DNA of 64,000 nucleotides from Apoda limacodes. Its lineage: Eukaryota; Arthropoda; Insecta; Lepidoptera; Limacodidae. A model generated the notes under the pieces. That model did not search any database, was not told the origin of the DNA, and saw only the letters and a program-made list of their open reading frames with translations. Each line of letters opens with the position of its first letter. The first letter of the stretch is position 1. A program made the translations under genes and the position numbers. Below are positions 57,001-64,000 of the stretch, piece by piece. The DNA is taken from the NCBI GenBank assembly GCA_946406115.1, contig OX291553.1:5337001-5401000 (forward strand). Direction: 5' to 3'.

Positions 57001-57459
57001 TAAGTCGAAAACTCTGATTTTGCAGTATTGTAAAATGTCAAATGCATGATTGAAAAACAAGAAGAACAGACACAATTAGTGCACGAAAAAAAGACAAATT
57101 TATTTTAACATTTAAAAAGTATTTAAAAAAAATTAAGAAAAATACCCGTAAAAATACCATTAAAAATTTGAAAGTGAGTTTATTTGTTTGTTTTTCCTTC
57201 CTTCACATCGCAAAAAGACATCTTATTGAGCTGATACTGAGAACAGAGATAGCTGAAAAGACGAAGAAGGACAAAAGCTACTTTTTATCAGAGAAAATTT
57301 AAGAGTTCCCATAGAAATACCTATAACTGAATTCCACGTGGTTCAACTATAGCTTGCTATAGCAAACTTTAATCAAGAAGTTGGACTAGTTATACCGCTT
57401 TTTACTGTTTTAGTACCGCTACAATTAAGGCTGATATCACGCATCCTTCATAGCGCTGT
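57001..57459. other. AT-rich spacer with one CTAG-type head fragment
   Basis: At about 57325, TAACTGAATTCCACGTGGTT and a TATAGC pair match the minus-strand head seen at 18215. Nothing else. Confidence 0.45.
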
Positions 57460-58080
57460 CAAAGTTTCTTCGGCAGATCAGCATATATGAAAACTGACCC
57501 CGTACACCAGACCAGTTTTCAACTGTACACTTTGCATCAAAGTGCTTTATCAGGACCTATCGCAGCAAGACGGCTTCCTAGTTCCTGCAGCTCCTCTTCA
57601 TAACAAAGCCACAGTTTTACCAACAGCCTGTTGAGTATTCACACTCTACCGTAGCATTTTACTACACGTCGCTAACTCAGGCCAGTGTCTCGATTCAAAG
57701 AGACCATTCTCTGGACCCGACTTACTGAGGCCAAACGCAACCTCCATGCCAGCACTCATCAGTGTCTCTACTCATTGCAGACACATATGCAGCAACGTAC
57801 CAGTCTCGACCCACCACTGCTGATATCCGGTCTTCCCAACTTACTATGGACGGTGCATTAAAACTGGCATTTCAAGATCGTACGCAAGCATCACTGCAAG
57901 ATGTATCGACCTCGGTCTAGGAAGGGAGTGATCTAGGTAGCGGATGATATCATCCGCTACAATCAAGGCTGACTTTACTGAAACCGAATCGCAGGTTAAT
58001 TTAATCACGGTGGTCCCCAGACATAACACCTCACCTAGCGAGAGATCTCCCCTTTGCCGCCTTTCCACAGTGTTAACTAA
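57460..58080. other. GC-richer unassigned block (possible element remnant)
   Basis: Base composition is unlike the flanks. A 74-codon minus-strand frame (57844-58068) contains RRQRGDLSLGEVLCLGTTVI and VADDIIRYLDHSLPRPRSIH. I do not recognise it. A palindrome GCGGATGATATCATCCGC lies at about 57938. Plus-strand frames are broken. It may be the coding remnant of an unidentified transposable element or a host-gene retrocopy. Confidence 0.3.
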
Positions 58081-58984
58081 ATGATTTTTTTAAAAGAGTT
58101 AATATCGAGTTTCTTGCCAAATTCTTCTAGGTAGAAATCTACATAGTTATCCGGTTTTCGAAACATAGGATTTAATAAATTTGACTATTCAAAAGTGTCT
58201 GAAAAATCCTAATTTGAATAAAAAAAAACTTTGACTTTAAATACAGAGCGTATTATTAAGTTATATATTTGCGATATGATGATTAAAAAAATATATTTAA
58301 ATCTAAAGATTTATTCATGAAACTATTTTTAAACTTTTTACTATAAAACCAAAAACTTATAGTAACATAAAAAATATAATAAAGTTTTACAAATTTTTAA
58401 CTGTAAAAAAACACTCGTTTGTTATTTTTCTAAAACCCTTAAAAGCATCGAAAAATTTGTTTTGGAAACTTTGCCTCTTTTATATTATTTTCCTCTCGTA
58501 ATAAATGTGAGGTCAGATAATCCAAAGCTTAAAATAAACGAGCTAGCAGCGGCCGGGTTACAGCTGCCTACATTTTTTAACAGCTGTGAGTCTAACAAGG
58601 TCGGCTTCTAATTTAACCGGTCTGTTTTCAGAAGCACTGACGGGATTTTTAAGCCACTTTGTTATTGGTTACCCGTGGTGTTTAATTTGCTTTTCATCCA
58701 TATACTACTAGCTGATATGATAAATGTTTTAATATATCCTAGACTAAAAAACGTCTGTAAATTATATAAATATACTTAAACCACTGTCTTCAAATGTTTT
58801 CTTTATTAATTATAACAGAAAATAAATCGATTCAGTATTTACTTTACCTTTTAAAGAAATTTCTGATTCATAACACTAAATAAAGTGGCATTCCTGATAT
58901 CATTGAATATTACTGAAAAATAAACCTTGGATGAAAATATGCTTAGTTTGCGTTCAAGTTACTCTGTAAGCCTGGTCAAGTACT
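58081..58984. other. AT-rich spacer, no gene seen
   Basis: A less AT-rich patch at 58540-58680 (GCAGCGGCCGGGTTACAGCT) has no recognisable frame. Confidence 0.5.
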
Positions 58985-59075
58985 AGATACCTATTATCCA
59001 TAGTACAAGCTTTACTTAGTTAGGGACCAGAGATGGCGCTGCGTGTAATGTCCGAAAATATTTATTTATTTATTT
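58985..59075 (+). repeat. SINE family S, 3' end fragment
   Basis: TATTATCCATAGTACAAGCT, TTACTTAGTTAGGGACCAGA, GATGGCGCTGCGTGTAATG and a TATTTATTTATTTA tail. Confidence 0.75.
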
Positions 59076-60440
59076 AAGTTAATAAGGTGTAATGTAATTA
59101 AAAGAGTAGAGTAAACAAAGTGGGTGAAGCGACAATCAGTATGCCTACCAATGTAATTCTATTACCGCCAAACATCAATTTCTTAACAGATAGGATAAAT
59201 ATTCTTTATTTTCAATAACAATTATTATTTAGCCTTTTAGCTATATCTGTGCCCAAAACTCAAATACCCCTACTCTATAAACGAATTCAAAGACTAATGT
59301 CATGGCTATGATTAACGAGGCAAAATGTTCCATAATATAATCATACAAATAATAAATTCTCAGAATAATAAATAGTTTTATATTATTACGTGTACCATTT
59401 TTCGTTTTATTAAGAATGCTAAAATAGTCAATGTGATTAAGAGTGCCAAAGAGCCACTAGTTTATGCCCATTGCCTCGTGTATTATTCATCAAAGGCTCT
59501 CTGACATTTGAATTGACGATGGACCGACCGAGTTAATCTATACTTCCCTCTGTAATCTCATGAAATGGAAATTGACTCGGGCAGCCTTTTGACTTTCTAC
59601 TAGACGAACGACAGTCATAAATCAGTATATTATCTCCATCACCTTAAAATTTATAGTTTTCTATTTTTTTAAATAAGCAGCTGTAAGTATTATAATATTT
59701 AGAGACTCGTAATTTATTTTGTAGATTTGTTTTGTATTTTTTATATAAAATAATTAACCGATTGACTCCCAACTTGCATAATATCTTATTATATTCTAGT
59801 CAAACTAGGAAGGTATGATAGTTTGCTACGGTAGTAGTACAAATAAATTATTATTGTCTCTCTGGTATAATAAATAGTCCGGGAGAAATTACAAAATACG
59901 ATAGTAAAACTATCACAGATTATCATATTGTATATGGGAATGCAGATATCGAAAATTAATAAGGAACACATATATTGTGACATTAATAAAGTAATTTCTA
60001 CAATTTTAAAGACCACACTTTTATCTAACTAATTGAACAATATTCTGGAAATGGAAACTTGGCCACTTTACCCGCATGACTTGCCATAATATCTTCTAAT
60101 TAAAAAAAACCTAAGTACTTAACAAAGGCAAAAGACTTATAACGGATTGTGTTGCAAAGTGATATCGTTTGATACTGAAATATTGGTCACAACTATAACA
60201 TAGTTTAGCGGTTTGTTGTTAGTTTGTCAGTCTCGCCTAGAACTAAGTGAGGAAATCTGACTATACGCGAGCTAAAGTGAATATGGACTTGCTGCAGCTG
60301 TAGATGAACAATGGCAAAAGAATATGGAAACGCAAAAAATTTTACAACTAGATTTTTAGAGGTAAGGAAAGTGGCTAGATTCTAGCATCTCAGATTCGTT
60401 CGTTTTAGGGTGAGAAAATCTATGTAAATGGAAATCTAAG
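59076..60440. other. AT-rich spacer, no gene seen
   Basis: About 1.4 kb with no supported feature. Confidence 0.6.
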
Positions 60441-60445
60441 TGAAT

Positions 60446-60911
60446 GTCTTAAGGCTGATATTAAACATATATGTCTTATCGTTGATACTATAAGTTGATG
60501 TCCTACTGCTGATTCTTTAATTGGATATCTTACGGCTGATTCCATAAGCAGATGTGTTACGGCCAATATTACTATATGTAGATGACTTACGGCTTTTTCT
60601 CTAAATAGATATCGAACGGCTACTTTTAAGTATATGTCTTGAAGTGAGTTTTACAAGCAGATGTTTTACGGCTGATTCTACAGGTGGATCTCTTACGATT
60701 GATACTATAAATAGATGACTTACGGCTGATTCTATAGGTGGATGTCTTACGTCGTATACTATAAGTAGATGATTTACGGATAGTTCTATAAGTAAATAGA
60801 TGTCTTACAACTGATAATTTAGTTTATGACTTACGGAGAGTTTTATAAGTAAACAGATGTCTTACGACTGATAATTTAATTTATGACTTACGGCTAGTTC
60901 TATAATATACG
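60446..60911. repeat. 27-bp minisatellite, about 17 units
   Basis: Unit of the form GTCTTACGGCTGATTCTATA + AGTAGAT. Starts fall at 60446, 60473, 60500, 60527, 60554, then mostly every 27 bases to 60771. The last units alternate 31 and 26, a 57-base higher-order dimer (60771-60885). Unit divergence is moderate; not CRISPR-like. Confidence 0.93.
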
Positions 60912-61047
60912 GCTGAAACGATAACGATGATGTTACAAATATAAACATTAAAATTTAAATTCGGTGTCAACACATTACAGGAGAATTCTTTTTTTTTTAT
61001 ATAGGCAAAATATCATTTAGCATTCACATAGTCAAGTTCAGAGTGAA

Positions 61048-61192
61048 TTTTTCAATTTACTCAACACGTTTCACGATATTAGCAACATGAAACGCGCTCG
61101 TTAGTGATCCCAGCTGCTCGCGATATTTTACGGTACAATTTCCTCTTACTGAATTTCGTTTTTATTTGAATTTTATAAATATTTGAATTAAA
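61048..61192 (+). repeat. Minisatellite-linked module, copy 2
   Basis: TTTTTCAATTTACTCAACAC, GTTTCACGATATTAGC, GCTCGCGATATTTTACGGTA, AATTTTATAAATA, matching 32525-32675. Lies about 140 bases after the 27-bp array. Confidence 0.8.
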
Positions 61193-61324
61193 ACGAGCAG
61201 TTTGGTGACGATATTTCCGCATCGTTGCTAATGTTAAATTTAATATTCAATTGTATTGTAGATCCGAACTGGTTAAGCAATGTTTGGTTAACAGATTCAA
61301 ATGAAAATTGATAAAGACCTTGCT

Positions 61325-61800
61325 TTTATATCACTAGCTGGCAAAAAAACTTGTAGTCCTTCTGATGTAAAGCGGTCAATGCAGTCTTTGTACGCTTGCA
61401 ACACAGAAGGCATTACTCGTAAGTCGCCGACCCTAAAAAAAACAAAATATTGTAGTTCGTAAAGAAAACTTTGGCATGGGAGATCATTCCACAACTTAAG
61501 CGTTTGCGGGAAGAAATTACATTTAGATTCCAAACTGTGAGGATGAATTCCTTACCCATGGTGAGCACTGCGATGATGGAAAAAAACTGTAAGCATCATT
61601 TTAAACACGACCTCTGAACGCAACTCATTATACAAGCGGTAGAACACACACAGGGAGGCAAAATATCTCCTCAGACTGAAGAGTTGGATACGGTTTGTAA
61701 ATTTGACCGTTGAACCGAGTCAAAAGGCCCAGGCTGGTGTCCGAGAACACCTAACTAGAGATGGCAACAGTACTCTATATGGGGCCGGACCTGCGAGTCA
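61325..61800 (-). mobile_element. LINE family J, copy 8: 3' part, minus strand
   Basis: TTATATCACTAGCTGGCAAA and CTTGCAACACAGAAGGCATT are the diverged 3' end. On the minus strand the frame at 61297-61533 shows TLKLWNDLPCQSFLYELQYF. Further in are a GGAGGCAAAATATCTCC block (CLLV-type), TTGAACCGAGTCAAAAGGCC and ATGGCAACAGTACTCTATAT (MEYCCH-type region). 5' truncated near 61800; internal deletions. Confidence 0.78.
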
Positions 61801-62138
61801 TAACAACATTTATGTAAATTGGTTTCTGTAAAATAAGATGATGTCAACATTTAACCAGTAAAAATTTTAAAACTCTACAGTCAAGTCAACAGTCAAAGAA
61901 GCATCTTAAACTATTACTGCAGTCGGTACTGTAAAAAAAGCTAAGTATATTTTTAAAAATATTTCAAAAGATTTACTAACATATATAAGCATTCTGATGT
62001 GAGTAAAAATAAACTCTTAAGCAGCCACCAAATCCAATAATGTAAAGACAAATTCTTCACTTTACCTATTTGTGTTTTACATGGTTAAAGAATTAAATCT
62101 AAAAACATTGTATGTAGCAAAAATCTAGGTGTACTTAC
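61801..62138. other. AT-rich spacer
   Basis: Would be intron if the neighbouring minus-strand exon is real. Confidence 0.4.
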
Positions 62139-62255
62139 CGCAGACGATCCCAACGGATGCGACAGTTAGCATGGAAAACACAATATGTCACTGCAGCCTC
62201 TGAATTATTCATGAAGCATATGAAGCTAAGGCACGCTGGATTTCGAACGGGAGTT
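62139..62255 (-). CDS. Candidate host-gene exon (117 bp), minus strand
   Basis: Read on the minus strand: a pyrimidine-rich stretch and TATATATTTTAG at the 5' border (acceptor AG at 62256-62257), 117 bases of less AT-rich sequence, then CTGCG followed by GTAAGTAC, a near-consensus donor starting at 62138. The length is a multiple of three. One frame is fully open (pieces TPVRNPACLSFICF, NNSEAAVTYCVFHANCRIRW, DRLR); the other two have a stop. An ATG within it (FMNNSE) would also allow a first coding exon. No domain recognised and no partner exon found in the window, so this rests on splice signals and composition only. Confidence 0.3.
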
Positions 62256-64000
62256 CTAAAATATATACTTAGAAAAATAAATAATAAAACAAAATTGAAA
62301 ACTACTTTCGGAAATACAGTGCGAGTACGAGCTCGCAAAGAGTTCTTTGTAAACGTGACACTATGTGTAATTCCCTTTGCGTCAGCGTTTTTCACTTTAA
62401 TTTAAAGTTGTGCTTAGTATTTTAATTTTAAAAAACATTTTGAATTGTAGTTTTATGAATTTTAAATTTCTTATTTGTGTAAGTTAGAAAACCGATTTAA
62501 GTGCCATTTCCTTTCCCAGATCTTTCCTTATTTATTTGTTCCTGTCTAGAGCATTTGATTCCACCTTCTCTTACGACACAACAAAAACTTTCTCTTTTAT
62601 TTTGGCTCGTTTGGCTTATCCGTGGTCGCACTCTTCCTCTCTTTTCTTCTTTTTTTGACTAAGGTTTCATATCGTATAAGATAAATAAACTTATTTACTT
62701 AACTAGTGCGAGTTTTAAGTTTCACAGTATTTTTTAAGAGAAAAATCGAACTACGGTTTACTGTCAAACTTGATATACCCGAAATTTGTTAATTACATTG
62801 CCTTGTTTATGTTTGACCCATTATTTTATGCACGCGATTTTGTGTATGACCAATTGTGATAAGGTACTTGATCAGGTTTTGCGTTTTGGAAAAAAATATT
62901 TAGGTTTTTTTAGTACAAAATACCTCAGTACATTAATGTACAGTACCTTCAGTATAACACATCTCTTTGGAACATTAATTTTAATATTTTCGGACATAAA
63001 CTAAAACTCAAAATAATTAAAATATGTTGTGTTTTTGGTATTCTTATCGTCTATTGTAAATGTATAATAGTAGATTGTATCACAAGGAATCAAAATAATA
63101 TTTTTACGCCGCTATTTAAAATCCTTTGCTCCACTCTGGATTTCAAGGAGGTAAAATAATTTTACGACCGAGTGACACTCTACTTTTTATCGCCGTCTAT
63201 GAGAAAAAAGGTAAGTGTAACTTATAAATAAGGATTGTACTTATTTTCTGAATGACTGCTTGAAGAAAACATACTATTTTTTATAAAAGCACATCATAAA
63301 TAAGAATTTGAGTAACCAATTACAAAGGCGAATACATTTCACGCGGTTTTTGCTTTTTCACAACCCTTTTTAATTTGGGCCGCGCGCGGCCTGCCAGTTT
63401 TATTATTCAGCTAGATACTTGTTTATACAATGCTCTTGATCGATCTTTTTGATTGGAACATTTACTATAGCACGGATGCTAAGCAGGAAAAAATTCGTCA
63501 ATGACCAGTCACTATTTGTCGCTGTTGCACGTGCATAATTATTTGCCGTTGCGCTCCTCTATGACAGCGGTCATCGCATCTGTGCGAGTGCACAGAGGAT
63601 CGTGCTATTACAATATCCACATTCCAAATTGTGATCACTTTGCGTCCTTAGGGATTTAAGAACAACTTTAATCCCTGTTTACGAGGAACCAACCAGCTCT
63701 TTTTGAAAAGATGTGATAAAAAGTGATTTGCAGTTAGTTTATCCTCAATGATTTAATGAAGAAAATGAATGTTAAACGGGTATTTACCCACGCCCGCAAC
63801 AACTTTCGTAATGCATGCTTTTATGATATTGAATTTCCAACCGCGATATTGTAGTTTGTGGTTACCCATGTTCAATTCAATTTCGAACTACACATATTAA
63901 TGTTATTTTTTTATTAATCAATCCTTGACTGGACAAGCCGTCGTAGTGTAGTTTGTCTTTTCTTGAGTTGCAGTAGTAAAAAATGTAAAAACTGATGTAT
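62256..64000. other. AT-rich region with two motif-rich patches
   Basis: No supported gene. 62290-62400 is open on both strands by chance or as part of a larger exon context. Near 63381 lies the perfect palindrome GGCCGCGCGCGGCC. 63520-63620 is less AT-rich, with GTTGCACGTGCATAATTATT (E-box and homeodomain-like core). Possible regulatory DNA, unproven. Confidence 0.35.

Overview
The window looks like intergenic or intronic DNA from an insect, most probably a moth or butterfly (Lepidoptera). It is strongly AT-rich and has no long intact host open reading frame. It is packed with decayed transposable elements whose sequence signatures I associate with Lepidoptera: tRNA-headed SINEs with a TATTTATTTA tail, a Jockey/CR1-type LINE with an ACGGTCCGCCTGATGG 3' end, the GGTTCCGTAC/GCCAAGTGCGAGTCGGACTC repeat, and repeats headed CTAGC...GGCTTCGCCCGC that end in TATTAGTATAGAT. 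The organism call and family recognition rest on remembered family features, not on a search.

Layout. 1-3.3 kb: a LINE fragment, a 172-bp MITE-like repeat, a dead Tc1-type transposase, a tRNA-like SINE head and a second LINE fragment. 3.3-14 kb: mostly featureless AT-rich DNA, with one SINE (6.2 kb), one coding-like block (6.8-7.1 kb, minus), a perfect hairpin (9.6 kb), a CCAAT-box cluster (11.4 kb) and one dispersed repeat (12.6 kb). 14.0-16.0 kb: a 1.9-kb DNA transposon with ~180-bp terminal inverted repeats. 16-31 kb: scattered repeats, a GC-rich probable LINE 3' end (22.3-23.3 kb), a foldback element (25.7 kb), the second 172-bp repeat (26.8 kb), SINEs, and an 835-bp CTAG-type repeat (30.2 kb). 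31.9-32.7 kb: a 33-bp minisatellite followed by a conserved module. 33.5-46.6 kb: a coding-like remnant, three GGTTCCGTAC-type repeats (one with another element nested inside), repeat modules, foldback elements and a minus-strand LINE. 48.1-49.6 kb: a second LINE lineage. 51.6-54.5 kb: a LINE cluster in which one copy is split by a hAT-like element with an 8-bp target duplication. 55-62 kb: more repeats, a GC-rich unassigned block, and a 27-bp minisatellite followed by the same module seen at 32.5 kb. 62.1-62.3 kb: a candidate host exon on the minus strand.

Function. I find no working gene set. Every recognisable coding remnant belongs to a mobile element and is broken by stops, frameshifts or lost catalytic residues. 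The most interesting observations are: (1) two different minisatellites linked to the same downstream module, suggesting an undescribed repeat-bearing element; (2) the hAT-like insertion with a near-perfect 8-bp target duplication; (3) two copies of a 172-bp element that are identical base for base; (4) a long-TIR DNA transposon without a visible transposase; and (5) a 117-bp open interval bounded by good splice signals.
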